Shown in pieces: positions 22,920 to 34,319 of a stretch of DNA of 64,000 nucleotides. Position 1 is the first letter of the stretch; each line of letters opens with the position of its first letter. This DNA comes from Agelaius tricolor (taxonomy: Eukaryota > Chordata > Aves > Passeriformes > Icteridae), in the NCBI GenBank assembly GCA_023055355.1, contig JALJCS010000039.1, forward strand, positions 610,001 to 674,000, given 5' to 3'. The notes under the pieces were generated by a model. That model had not been told where the DNA came from and searched no databases. It saw nothing but the letters and a program-made list of their open reading frames with translations. A program made the translations under genes and the position numbers.

Positions 22920-25328
22920 TGGGCCCAGCCCTGCGCGGCTCCGGGCTCCTGCCGGCCGGCTCCCTGTCACTGCCCTGTGCCTTTCAGGTCCTTGTGTGCC
23001 TGGACCCGAGTGAATGTGGTGACAGTGTTTTGAAGGTCTCTTCACGGTACCTGCAGAGCGAGTGCAGGGAGAGGCGTCGCCTGGCGCTCAGGGCCCTTCT
23101 CGAGCTCATTGATGATCCCTCAATGGTGAGAAGGGGGCGGTGGCTGAAGCTGTGCTGAGAACGCAGTCTCTTGGCCTTGCCTGGGCTTGGGGCACTGGGG
23201 CAGCTGCTCCCAGCTCTCCTGCCTCCCACTTCAGCTGCCCCAGTGCTTCAGGACAGGCCTTTGGCCTCTGGGCCCTGCAGCAGCAGGCTGGCCTTTCACA
23301 GACTTGTGTTCCACACAGGCCGAAAGAATGTGGAGCTTGACCGAAAGCCTCATGGACCTACTGGGGGACAATGATGCAGAGATAGCTGGGATGACACTCA
23401 TCACACTCAGCTTTATACTCCTGCACAAACACATTCTGATGGCAACCCCCATTGCCCTGCAGCTGGCTGAGGCGCTCCTGCCACTCTTTGACCACGTAAG
23501 GCTCTGTGCCCCCAGCTACAGCCACTGGCTGCTGCCTGGAAACTGTGTGCCCTGTGCATTTCCAGCCCTGTGCCCAGGGGGCCCTGGAGGAGCCAATGCT
23601 GAGGTATTTTTTCCTTTTTTTTCATACAGGATAATAGCCAGGTACAGCTGCTCTCCATCAAACTCTTCCGAGACATGATGGAGTATTTGGAAGAGAGAGA
23701 AAAACCTTTGGAAAGCCCTGTGCAACAGAGCCTGCTTCCACTCTTCTTCCACTGCAATGATGAGAATCAGCGTGTGGCAGAGGTGAGGACTGGTGGGCTG
23801 CTGCTGTCCCCCTGGCAGGGGGCTGGGCTGCCTCCTGCCCTGCGCCTGCTGGACCGCAGCCTCCTCCAGGCCATGGCACGGGGAGGCGGGTCCCGTGCCC
23901 TGGGCTGTGGGGCCATCTCCACGTCTCTGCTACTCTCCAGGCTTCTCGGGAAACACTGCTTTATGCGGTCAAGTTCATGAAGAGGAGGGATCTCAAAAAG
24001 CTGCTGAAGGAGCAGAAACTGTGGAAGTTCAGCAAGTGCCTGGTAAGGACAGCCTGGAAGTCCCAGGCTCAGCCTGGAGAAGGCCCCTGAGGGCGGTGCT
24101 CAGTGTGCGGGGCCGAGCAGCTGTGCCCCTGCCCGCTGCTGCGGCCAGAGGCCGCGCGGGCTCTTCTCCAGGCTCCCGTGGGCCCCAGCCGGGTGCCCAT
24201 GGAGCCCCGGCCCGGCAGGGCTGCGGGCCGGCACCGCAGCTCCCCGGGCAGCAGCCGGCCCTCTGCCCCCTGCCCTCGGGAGCCCTTGGCCAGCGGCTGC
24301 TGGCCGCGCCTCAGGCCTGTGCGGCCAGGGGAGGCCGGGGCTGGGCGCAGGCAGCGCCCGGCCCAGGGGCGGAGCCCGCGCCAACCCTTCCCTCCTGCCG
24401 CTCTCTGCAGCTGGCAGAGGACAGGAGGAGAGCGGCCGAGCACCTGCGCCGGGCCCTGCGCTACCTGCGGAGCCCACAGGAGCCCCTGCGAGAGGCGGCT
24501 GTCAGGTTCATAGGTGAGCCACGAGCCCGGGCTCCCTCCCCGGCCCGGCCCGGCCCGCCGCAGCTCGGCCCCAGCCCCGCCTGCTGCCCCGGCAGCGCCG
24601 GCCGGGCCCGGCGCCGTGGAGCCCCGCCCGGCCTGGGCATTGCTGCTGCCGCCCTCTGGCAGCCGTGCCCTGGGGTGGCAGCGTGCGGCAAGGGCCTGGG
24701 CTGAGCCCTGCCGGGCACGCAGCCCGTGTGGCTACAGCGCCGGCAGTGCCGCTGGCAGGGAGCTGTGCCGCTGGCGCCCTGACAGGCTCTGTGTTCACAG
24801 GCATGGCCGGGCGGCACCTGAGGGGGCAGCAGCAAGAGCTGCAGCTGATCTGCACTGGTGAGTGAGGCCAGCGGGCTGACAGCGGGGGCTGCCGGGGACA
24901 GCTGCAAGCCCTACCCTGGCTGCGGAGGGCTCTGCTCCTTGGGGCAGAGCACCCTGAGATTTCAGGGCCTCGTGGCCCATACTCGGCCAGCAGCTTCGGG
25001 CTGATCCCCTTGCTCCCTGCTCCCTCCTGGCCATGGCAAAACCCAGCTGCGATGGCCCTGGCAAGCAGCTCTCCTCAGCTCCCCGCAGCTCCAGCTTCTG
25101 ACCGTGCCGCTGTTCCTCTCTCTTGCAGCCCTTGAAGACAAAACAAATGACATCAGCCTCGCCGTCGGAAGCCTGGCAATTCAAACACTGTGCATCCTCA
25201 AGGCAGGAGAGCGGGCTCCCATCTCCAGCTTCCAGTGGCTCCGAAATCACCTGCGCAGGGCGTGGAAGACACGGCCTCGTCTCTCATGGCTCGGCTGCCT
25301 GCCCTGCCGGAGCTCTGAGGAGAGCTGA
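20168..25328 (+). CDS. Maestro heat-like repeat (MROH) family protein, 15 exons, apparently intact
   Basis: Coding exons: 20168-20294, 20618-20682, 20792-20941, 21125-21273, 21581-21728, 21972-22159, 22249-22386, 22669-22783, 22988-23125, 23319-23495, 23630-23782, 23941-24042, 24411-24513, 24801-24857, 25129-25328. Every intron is GT-AG, phases join without a stop, and the sum is 2,010 nt (669 codons plus TGA). The start is the first ATG in frame, with G at -3 and +4; a second ATG ten codons on (MAWLEEEE) is also plausible. The protein has an acidic run of seven Glu near residue 15, then stacked amphipathic helices typical of HEAT-type repeats through most of its length. MROH proteins are helical-repeat proteins of poorly known function, with many copies in birds. 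I recognise the family but not the member. Introns are short (89-368 bp). No signal peptide or membrane segment is seen. Confidence 0.85.
20342..20440 (+). repeat. (CCATG/CCATCC)n minisatellite in MROH intron 1
   Basis: Repeated CCCATGCCATCCCATC units fill about 100 bp of intron 1. Confidence 0.9.
22877..22918 (+). repeat. (CTG)n trinucleotide repeat in MROH intron 8
   Basis: About 13-14 uninterrupted CTG units inside the intron between exons 8 and 9. Confidence 0.95.
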
Positions 25329-26250
25329 TCCCAGAAGCTCTTTTTGCTGGGGCCACCTGAGTCAGGAAGAATTTTCTTCAAGCATGTTCTTTTCATTTTT
25401 TTTCTTTTCCTTGACAATGTAAATATAGACGATGTTATAATACACAGACTCCCAAGATCTTTTTTTTGCTGCCCAGGGTCCGCAGGGCATAGGGGAGGAG
25501 AGGGAAAAGGGTGCTTGTGCTCAGCCAGCTGCCCCGGCGTGCAGTGCTGCGGGGAAGATGGCCAGAAGCCCCTTGGCCTTTGGTGGTTCTGCTGAAGCCT
25601 TTGTGCTGCCCACAGAGTGGCTGGGCAGGGGCCGGAGCTGCGGGGATCCCTGCCAGAGCGGTGCCTGGAGATGGCCACAAGCCCTGTGCCAGGCAGGAAG
25701 CGCCATCCGTGTCCTCCTGCCCATGTGCTGCTGCCTACCTTGCTGAGGGCTCCCAGGTGCCTCTGGATGGGGCTGCTCTGGAGCTGCTGTGGGGCTGCGG
25801 CGCTGCTGCCGGGCAGCTTGGCCGGGCTGGGGCAGGGCCTGAGGGGCTGGGGCGCTGGCAAGCCCTGAGCAATGGGCTGTCAGAGGCCACAAGCAGCCCC
25901 CTGGCAGCCGCCTTGTTCCTGCCAGAGCTGACTGGCAAGACAGATCCCGGGCACTCTGCAACTAACAGCATCAGTGTTGTTGGAAACCCAAATGCAGGGA
26001 AATCTCAGACCTTTGGTCTTGTCGGCAAAGCTTAGAATTAAACACAGACTTTGAGCTGAGACCTTGGAAAGGGCTTCCAAACTCAGGTGCTAGAAGCGAG
26101 AATGCGGATTTCTAGTTTACAGCAGAGACACGGGGAGGAAAGTTGAAGTGGAGGAAAGTTTCGAGTTTTAGAGTTCAAGATCTAGAAAAAATCAAAGTAG
26201 TTCCAATGGTAAACAAGAAGTTTAGGATGCAGTACTGTAGGTTTGTTGTG
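25329..26250 (+). other. MROH 3' UTR/flank with a truncated LTR start
   Basis: Sequence after the MROH stop, duplicated at 17,210-18,130. From about 25,973 it is the start of the same LTR as at 17,853. That LTR is cut off at ~26,250, exactly where the left arm of the inverted repeat begins. Confidence 0.6.
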
Positions 26251-26797
26251 TCTGTACTAGAAAGTCCCAGGGACAAATGTTTGCCAATTAACACCTTTAA
26301 CTGGGAGGATCAATTCCTGTTGTGCTTGTACCAGAGTCTGGGCACAGAGGGGTTTTCCAAGGAAAATCTTGGTCCATGTAGGGCTGAGGCTCTGCAGGCT
26401 GCTCCAGCCCCTCTGGGTGCTCAGGAGCAGGGGTTGCAGTGCACCCTCATTAGCCCTGGGGCTGCCCAGGGAAGAGCCGTGGCTGAGGCTCTGCAGGAGC
26501 AGGCAGGCTCAGCCCTGCTCCAACATGGGATCCCATGGCGCAGGACACGCTGGGATTTGCCCCTGCAGCTCCCAAGTGTGTCCAGAGAAACTGCAGGCAG
26601 AGGGTGACCTCAGTCAGTGGGACCCCTCTGTGCACAGGGACCCTCACTCCTGGGGTGGCTGTGCCAGCTCCTCCAGGGACCTCCAGCCCTGGAAACCTGG
26701 AGCAAGTGGAAACCACAACTTTGCAAATACTGCCTGTGCCCAAAGTAAATGCAAAGAGAACTGGGATGTGAAAAAGAAAATTTGTTTATTTCCAGAA

Positions 26798-27025
26798 TGT
26801 GGGGAAATATCGCGAGGTCTTGAGATATCACGAGATCATGCAGAACCCCTCCCTTTTTACTGTTACTGACCGTTGCCCCCTGTTATAAAAGACTTTGTCT
26901 AACCGTTAAAAAAGGCCAGTTACTGTTAACCACATTGGTGTATGCATGTGCTTGGCTCATGTGGCAGAGGCGCCACCACAGAACCGTCCTCGACCCGGGA
27001 TGCCATGCCCCAAGCGGCACCAACA
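26798..27025 (+). repeat. 5' LTR of ERV 1
   Basis: 228 bp, TGTGGGGAAATATCGCG...CGGCACCAACA, with a TATA-like TTATAAAAGAC at about 26,884. Short for a retroviral LTR. Confidence 0.93.
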
Positions 27026-27027
27026 AG

Positions 27028-27045
27028 TGGTGCCGAAACCCGGGA
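27028..27045 (+). other. Primer binding site, tRNA-Phe type
   Basis: TGGTGCCGAAACCCGGGA, two bases after the LTR end, is the exact complement of the last 18 nt of vertebrate tRNA-Phe including CCA. Confidence 0.85.
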
Positions 27046-27154
27046 ACAATCCGGGAAGCGGGAATCGCCTGGGCGAGTGGACGGTGGCCGGAGCAGCAGG
27101 ACTGTCTCCGGCGGGGAGGACGTTCCCAGAGGACCGGCAAGAGGGAAGGGTCTC

Positions 27155-27370
27155 CCACTGGCATTCGGCGAAGGAGGAGGGCTCGCGCCAGGAGTGGCGA
27201 AGGAGGAATGCTCACGCCAGGGCGGCGAAGGAGGAAGTCTCGCACCAGAAAATTGGCAAAGGAGGAGGGCTCGTGTCGCAGCCGGCGGAAGAGGAGGTCT
27301 CGCGTCGCGATTCGGCAAAGGAGGAAGTCTCGCGCCAGGACCTGGTGAAGGAGGAAGTCTTGCGCTGGTA
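27155..27370 (+). repeat. Tandem ~30-36 bp repeats in the ERV 1 leader
   Basis: Six or more imperfect units built around GGCGAAGGAGGAAGTCTCGC, between the primer site and the gag ATG. Confidence 0.8.
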
Positions 27371-27386
27371 GCCAGCAGTGGAGAGC

Positions 27387-29130
27387 ATGGAGCCCCTTGC
27401 TATGGTCATTTTTAAAATTCACAGAGACTGGGGCATAGATTGTGAGCCGGGCGATTTTGTCCTCGCAGTGTCGAGGCTCCTGCGCGCTGGGGTGATCAGG
27501 CATCCGGAGGATATCTTCCGCCCGGAGGTATGGGATAATTGTACTGGGGCCCTAGCGGAGGAGGCTATGTCCTCAGGCTTGGGGCGGAGTCTAAAATCAT
27601 GGGGCAGGGTCATGTGGGCACTGAAAAAGGCTCAGCCGGTCCAGCGGGAGCGGGGAAAGTGGAAGGCCACCCAGGACTGCTTGTGGGAGGGGCCCTGGCA
27701 GGGTGCGCACGAACGTGGGTCCGCTGAGTGTGGGGATTCGCAGCCGCGGGAGTGCTCTTTGCAGCTCCCGAGCCCAGGCACCGCAACTACGGGGAAAAAG
27801 CTGTCATTTTGGGAGGGGCTGCTAGAGGAAGCGCGGAATGCGGCTGTTAACTCAGAGGTGCAGACTGCAGCCGTCGTTAACTCAGAGGCGCAGAGCGCGG
27901 CCGTTAGCTCAGAGGCGCGGGGTGCAGCCGTTAACTCGGGGCCGCAGGGCCCCACCGTTAGCAGGGAGGCGGGGGCCGCCGCCATTGATTCGGACCCTGA
28001 GGGAGCTTGGGCGGGGCGCTTGCCCTACGCACCGCGGGGTGGCATGCCCCCAAAGTGGGGGGACGCAGAAGCGAGCGCAATCAGCAGCGGTGGAGAAGGG
28101 TTGCAGGACAGCGCAGATAAGCGCGGGCTTAACAGGAGGAAAAGGCACGGAGGGGGAACTGATGCTGCTCGGGATATGTGTTGGAAATCTCATCACAGGG
28201 CACTGGCCTCCCCCAGCAGGAGGCGGGGCGAGCCTAGAGGTAGGGAGTGGCACAAGGCTAAGGCGAAGGGGCAGGGTCGGAGCCTGACAAAAGGGTCTTG
28301 GAGCCCGAAAGTCTCCAGCCAGTCGAGTTCTGGAACCGAGTCGGACTCGAGCTGGGATGAGTGGTTCCGCAAGTGGTCCATTGCTGACCCTGACTCTTAT
28401 TCTGATGATTCGGACTCAGACAAAAAGGGAGCGGGAGCACGTAAGGGTAGCCGTCACAATCCCCCCGCTTGGGTCAAGGGAAAACTAGAAAAAAAAACAA
28501 GCTCCCCTTACGAACTGGAGGAGAATAAAAATAGCGTGTGCCGAGTGGGCCCCTTCAGCCAAGTTAGCGTTTCCCGTCCGGGTGGGGGGGCCAGGCGGAA
28601 ACCAAAGAACCTATACACCTGTGAACCCCAAGGACATACAGGCAATTGTCAAAGCGATTGCGGACAGAGGGATTAATTCAGCCATGGTCTCTACTCTCAT
28701 TGACAGTGTTTTGGAGGGGATGACATGCTCCCATTTGATATCAAACAGACATGCAGATTAATTTTTGATGGGGCAGGAATGATTGTATTTAAACAGGAGT
28801 GGGAGGACAAATGTGCAAGGCAGCGTGCTTTGGTTACCAGGGCAGACCATCCACTGCATGGTTCCAGCTTGCAACGCTTGATGGGCATGGACCCAGCTAT
28901 GATCACCCCCCAGGCGCAGGCTGAGGGCCTTCGAGCCCATGAGGTAATGACAACAAGCCGTGCTGCCAGAGAGGCTATTCGCTCTGCATCTAAGGTTATT
29001 GCCACACCATCGCCATGGTCTACCATAAAGCAGAGCTTCACGCAGTTTGTGGACCGCCTCCAGGCAGCAATTGATTCCTCTGCTCTACCATCGGAGGCAA
29101 AGGGCCCTGTGCTAGCAGAGTGCCCCCTCC
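27387..29130 (+). pseudogene. gag: ERV 1 gag (matrix and capsid), frameshifted
   Basis: Starts at ATG 27,387 and is open to TAA at 28,674-28,676. The N-terminal part resembles a class II matrix domain. The middle (about 27,836-28,000) encodes imperfect ~10-residue repeats of the type AAVNSEAQ. The capsid region is recognisable from about 28,600 to 29,110, including a major-homology-region-like stretch (KQSFTQFVDRL). However, the frame changes at least twice between about 28,590 and 28,740, and the capsid C-terminus and most of the nucleocapsid appear deleted near 29,115; only a vestigial cysteine motif remains. It is non-functional. Confidence 0.75.
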
Positions 29131-29133
29131 CAC

Positions 29134-29568
29134 TTGGAACACGAAGCGGCCCGGATGTGCCAATTGCCAATGGGGCATGGAGCTCCCGCACCCACTGCCC
29201 CCTCCCACTGTCAACTTCACAGCCCAGCCAACGGCCCAGACCAGTCCATCCACACCCCAGGAATACCAAGAGCGGCTCCCTGGGGACGAGGCCCCTGGGT
29301 GGCCCTGGCCATGAAGGCGTGGGAGCAAGACCCATGGGTAGCCTTCGCTGTGAAGGTGGGCAGACACCCTCTAATAGTGTGGGCTGTCTGCCGTCTCTAT
29401 AACAACCCTGATGGCCCTGCTATCTGTATCCCTTTTTGGGCTGACACAGGATCAGATGTCACTGTCATTCCCGATATACACTGGCCCTCACAGTGGAAGT
29501 TGGAGGAAGCCCCCATGGTAGGTGGGGTTGGAGGGCTGTCTCGCGCCCAAAAAAGCACCCAGCTTTAA
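29134..29568 (+). pseudogene. pro: ERV 1 protease region
   Basis: An open frame containing the retroviral aspartic protease active site (Asp-Thr-Gly-Ser-Asp, 29,442-29,456) followed by VTVIPDIHW. It ends at 29,568, before the flap and C-terminal parts would be complete. In a virus this enzyme cuts the Gag and Pol precursors. Confidence 0.75.
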
Positions 29569-29754
29569 CGCTTTGCACGGAGAGGGGACCGGGGAGAACC
29601 ATCACCCTCTCCCCATATGTGATGTCCGAATGTCCACCCTTGTTAGGGAGGGATGCCTGACCTTGTTGGAGGTTAAAATGACAAATTTATTCTAAGGGCC
29701 ACTGCTACACACCCACAACTGCCCATCAAACTGAGATGGAAATCACTAGACCCA

Positions 29755-32241
29755 GTGTGGGTCGAGCAGTGGCCCTTGTCTAAGCCTCAAATGACTGCCC
29801 TTCTCAAATTAATTACCCGGGAGCTACAGCAAAACCACATTGAACCCTCCACAAGCCCATGGAATACTCCCATGTTTGTCATACCCAAACGATCTGGTGA
29901 GGGCTTTCGTCTCCTACATGACCTACGGGAGGTGAACAAAAAGATCCAGCCAATGGGCCCTGTGCAAACTTCATTGCCAATGAATTCTATGGTGCCCAGA
30001 GGACAACCCTGTGCAGTGCTCGACATCAAAGACTGCTTCTTCTCCATCCCCCTGCATGATGAGGACAAAGAACGGTTTGCCTTTTCAGTCACCTTCCCGA
30101 ACAGCCAGCGGCCCAACCTGTGCTTCCAATGGCGGGTATTGCCTCAGGGAATGGTCAACTCCCCTGCCATTTGCCAAATTACGGTGGACCGAGCACTAGC
30201 GCCAGTCCGACAGAATGATCCCACCACGACCATTATCCAGTACATGGATGACATCCTGATCACCGCGCCATCGACGGGCTAGGTAGACCGGCTAGTGTCT
30301 GCGATCTCAGAGACCTTAAAAGCAAATGGGTTCGAAATTGCCAGTGCGAAGATAAAGAGGGGACCATGTGTGACCTTTTTAGGGGTGGGAATCTCAGACT
30401 CCTATATAACCCCTCCCCAAATAAAAATTCTCCGAAACATCAGGACGCTCCACGACATGCAGCAGCTGGTGGGATCCCTACAATGGCTTCGTAACATCAT
30501 CCTGATCCCTCCTGAGGTCATGGATCCCCTAAACAACCTCCTGAAAGGCAAGAGCCCATGGGAGCAAAAGGTGCTGACACCAGAGGCAGTGAGCTCGCTT
30601 GACTTTATTGAACGTCAGATGTCAGTGAGCACGCTTGCCAGGTGGGATTCAAATGCACCGGTCGATTTGTATGTCCATCTTACGAAGAAAGGGGGAGTAG
30701 GAGCGCTGGCCCAAGGACCCCCTGATAAGGCCCAACCAATACAATGGGTGGTCTTGGGAAAACCATCGCGCGCCTTTTCCCCAGGAGTTGAGTGCCTTGG
30801 TAGCCTTGTTATGAAAGGCAGAAAACTCGCCCTGAGACATTTGGGCACTGAACCTGCCAGGATATATCTGCCCTTCCGTAAACAGCTTTCCACACAGTCA
30901 TCAATAACATCGGAGTACCTGGCCATAGCCCTCGCTGGATTCGGGGGAGAAATTCATTATGCAGCAAAACCCCCTTGGACACAGCTGCTCACGGTTGTCG
31001 ACATCGACCTACCACCTAAGGTAATTGACCGGCCACGAGAAGGACCCACAGTCTTCACCGATGCGTCTTCACTAACCTCCACTGCAGCTGTAGTATGGCA
31101 GTCAGGAGAGTGGTGGCATTGTATTAAAACAACAAATCCTTCGTTTTCAGTCCAACAACTCGAAGCAGCCACCGTGGCACTAGCATGTGGACTGTTCCCG
31201 GAGGAACACCTTAACATCGTGACTGACTCTATATTGGTGGTCAAGCTCTGTCTAGCCATGGCTGGACCCGGTGTGGCAGTATCCGTGGTGGCGACAATGC
31301 TGGAAGAGGCACTTTATTGGAGAAAGGGCACCGTGTCTATCATCCATATCAACAGCCACAGTCCAGTTAAGGGATTCTTTCAGATTGGCAACAACAAGGC
31401 AGACGCTGCCACAAAAGGGCTGTGGACCCTAAGAGAAGCCCGCCAACTACACGAATTCCTACATATCGGGGCCAAAGTGCTCGCAAAGAAATGCGGGATC
31501 TCAGCCGCTGATGCTAAGCACATCGTCGCCTCATGCCCCTACTGCCAAAAATCACCACTGTGGTCCAGCGGCGTCAACCCCCGGGGCCTCAAGGCCGCCG
31601 AAATATGGCAGACAGATTTTACATTATGCCAGCTGCTGAAACCCCGAGCATGGCTTGCAGTAACAGTTGACACCTACAGTGGAGTAATCGTGGCCACGCA
31701 ACACCAAAAGGCAGATTCTAAAGCAGCTATCCAGCATTGGTTAACTACCATGGCATGGCTTGGTATCCCGAGGCAAATTAAGACAGACAATGGTCCGAGT
31801 TTCATTGCAAAATCAGTCCGAGCTTTTGCATCAAGGTGGGGTATAACTTTAGTCCACGGCATCCTGTATAATAGCACCGGACAGGCCATTGTCGAATGGG
31901 CTAACCAAACCTTAAAAACTAAACTGGAGGTGCTAGCAAAAACAGAAGGGTTTACCAATTCCATCCCACAAAAAGACCAAGCACGCATCCTAGCAACCGC
32001 CCTGCTAGCTTTGAATCAATTCCCCAGGGGAGATGAAATGAAAAGTCCTGCCCAGAGTCACCGGGCCACCCGGGCACTAGAAGAAGGCCCACAAGTTATG
32101 ATTAAAAATGACTTAGGAGAATGGGAAACAGGTTGGAGGCTGGTACTCACAGGGCGAGGGTACGCATCCGTTAAGAAAAATAATAAGATCAAATGGTGCC
32201 CACTTAAGTCGATAAAACCAGACCTTCAGGGCAAAAACTAA
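29755..32241 (+). pseudogene. pol: ERV 1 pol: reverse transcriptase, RNase H, integrase, one stop
   Basis: One frame with a single in-frame TAG at 30,280-30,282, just after the polymerase active site. Reverse transcriptase: LHDLREVN and LPQGMVNSPA motifs and YMDD at 30,241-30,252. RNase H: VFTDASS near 31,050, a Glu in QQLEAA, Asp in NIVTDS, and NNKADAA. Integrase: zinc-binding His/Cys residues (HEFLH...CPYC) before 31,555, then the catalytic triad Asp (~31,615), Asp (31,786) and Glu (31,894) with 35 residues between the last two. All catalytic residues seen are kept; the stop is the main defect. The sequence type is class II (alpha/beta-like). Confidence 0.88.
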
Positions 32242-32977
32242 TGAAATTTGTGAAGTCTGTTTTGCAGGACTGAATCCTCAGACACCCCCGCGACCTGTAT
32301 GCCCTGCTTCCTAAAGGCTGCGATGAATCATCGAGCAGCCCGATGGCAGACCATCCTGGGGTCGTGAAAGAACTCAATGACCAAACTAAGGGAGCAGCCG
32401 GCACAGAGAAGGACGGGGGGGAAAAAACAGCTCAGCAAAAATGTAAAGAGGTATCCATCAAGTAGAGTTCGAGCTCTGGCCAGGTTCAGGCTCTACTTGG
32501 ATGGAATGCCAGGTAACCCAGAGTTCTTCCCTGTGTCAAAGGATCAAGGGGCGATTTGGAGGGAACATAAGTCCGGACATGGACTCTCCAAATCCTCTCT
32601 AATTTAAGATCAAACAGGTCGCAGACTCTGGGAAAAATAATTCGGTCCTAGGAGGTCAACTAAAACAAAAAAAAAACAAACTGAGGAGGTCCTACAAAGA
32701 TATTCAAAGTATTCAAAGATAGGGTTCAGTCAGCACCATGACTTGTCGCCTTACATTTTAAACAAGTTTGTGTTGGTTTTTTTTCAAAAAAAACAAACAA
32801 GCAAACAAAAAAAACCAAAGTTAGAGATAGTCAGCTTTCCATTTGTTAAACATTTGCAGTTACAAGTTTATTGCAGTTGTGTTATATTGTTCAAGTTAAT
32901 TGCATCTTGTCAGCTAAACGTTTCCTACTTGTCAGTTTTGCTTTATGTTTTTAACTGATCATAAAAGGGGGGGGAAA
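32242..32977 (+). other. ERV 1 3' internal region without env; polypurine tract at the end
   Basis: About 730 bp with no env-like frame. It ends in a polypurine tract (32,963-32,977, AAAAGGGGGGGGAAA) directly before the 3' LTR. env has been lost or was never present in this lineage. Confidence 0.75.
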
Positions 32978-33205
32978 TGTGGGGAAATATCGCGAGGTCT
33001 TGAGATATCGCGAGATCACGCAGAACCCCTCCCCTTTTACTGTTACTGACCGTTACCCCCTGTTATAAAAGACTCTGTCTAACCGTTAAAAAAGGCCAGT
33101 TACTGTCCCCCACATTGGTGTATGCATGTGCTTGGCTCATGTGGCAGAGGCGCCGCCACAGAACCGTCCTCGACCCGGGACACCACGCCCCAAGCGGCGG
33201 CAACA
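32978..33205 (+). repeat. 3' LTR of ERV 1
   Basis: 228 bp, TG...CA, aligned without gaps to the 5' LTR with about 14 differences by eye. Confidence 0.93.
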
Positions 33206-33721
33206 CCAGAAGAACAGCAACAATACAGAACACTTTTACAACGTAAGAATATTTGTAACAACAGCAATCCATGGAACATATATACAGAAGAACCTATTTA
33301 GCAAAAATATATGAAATGCATTTGCAGAAGACAAAAAAAAGTCCTAAATCCTATTCCTGAAGAACAGAAACTGTAAAACATATGTACAAAAGGGTGGCAT
33401 CCCTGTCCGGAATGACCATCAGTCCTGGACGAAAAGCAAGTGCCATGGTCACTCCAGTCAGGCACAGAGGGCTCTTCCATGTGCCCCCAGGCTGGCACAT
33501 GCTGGCACAGCAGGACTTTGCTGCCAGAGCTGAGCCTGGCTGGGTCTGGGCTGGAGCTCGTGTGGCCCAGAGCGAGCGCAGGACAGGCTGCGGATGGCAC
33601 CAGACTCCAGCGCACGGGGTGCCACGTCCCTGAGCAGGGACCAGCCCAGCTCCAGCCTGGCAGCAGGGGACCCACTCTGCCTGTGGGGACCACATGCCTG
33701 TCCTCCTTCTGGCATTGGTCT

Positions 33722-33956
33722 TCATGCCAAGATCACAGCCTCTTCCTCATCTTTTTCATCAATGTCCATGTCTTCAACGTACTCTTCCATTTCCACTTCC
33801 ATCTCCTCTTCCACATCCACATCCACTTCCATTTCTTCTTCCACATCCATATCCACCTCCATCTCTTCCTCTCCAGTGTCTTCCTCCATCTCCACATCCT
33901 CCTTTATATAAGTCTGGATATCCATGTCCATCTCTTCCTCTCTGTCTGTGACAGCC
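33722..33956 (-). CDS. Acidic, repeat-rich terminal exon, left-arm copy (unrecognised gene)
   Basis: On the minus strand, an exon-like segment starts after a CTCTGCAG splice acceptor (~33,957-33,964) and is open to TGA at 33,722. It encodes a strongly acidic tail of Glu, Asp and Met/Val repeats (motif such as DVEEEMEV) ending EEAVILA. Compared with the right-arm copy it has one extra ~10-residue repeat unit and several substitutions. A poly(A) signal AATAAA is present downstream in the intact right-arm copy. In this arm the provirus separates the signal from the exon. I do not recognise the gene, and upstream exons are not resolved. Confidence 0.4.
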
Positions 33957-34319
33957 TGCAGAGGTGGCAAAACCTCAGAGTGGGGTCCCTGTCCCACACC
34001 ATCCCACAGAGCTGCACCCCACCTGGGCAGCTGGTGGTGTCCCCCTCCATGGAATGGCACCATACCTTCCTCAGGACAAACGTGAGCATCCTGCAGCCAT
34101 GGATGACAAAATCCAGGCACTAGGGAGCTCTCAGGACTGATGGAGGGAGCAGGTGACAAGAAGGGTGGCAGGGGTGGACAGGAGCAGAGTGCAGCGTGGG
34201 CTGACACAAGGGCCAGTGGTTGAGTTGTGCTCTTTGCTGGGTGCTGGCAGTTCCACCTGGAACGGGGGATGTGACATCACAGTTCCCAGGAGTCCAGGGC
34301 CAACTGAAGTGGGCAGCGG

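Larger units (their letters stand above)
26798..33205 (+). mobile_element. Endogenous retrovirus 1 (class II), plus strand, no env
   Basis: Complete provirus with two 228-bp LTRs and a perfect 6-bp target duplication CCAGAA (26,792-26,797 and 33,206-33,211). The matching position in the right arm (near 48,265-48,270) is empty and reads CTGGAA in this orientation. The LTRs differ at about 14 of 228 positions by eye. Order: LTR, tRNA-Phe primer site, leader with tandem repeats, gag, protease, pol, then about 730 bp without env. gag has frameshifts and pol has one stop, so it is defective. Confidence 0.93.

Noticed and set aside
22673..23158. Poly-cysteine, poly-alanine, poly-leucine and poly-serine frames
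   Set aside because: They are readings of the CTG repeat inside an intron.
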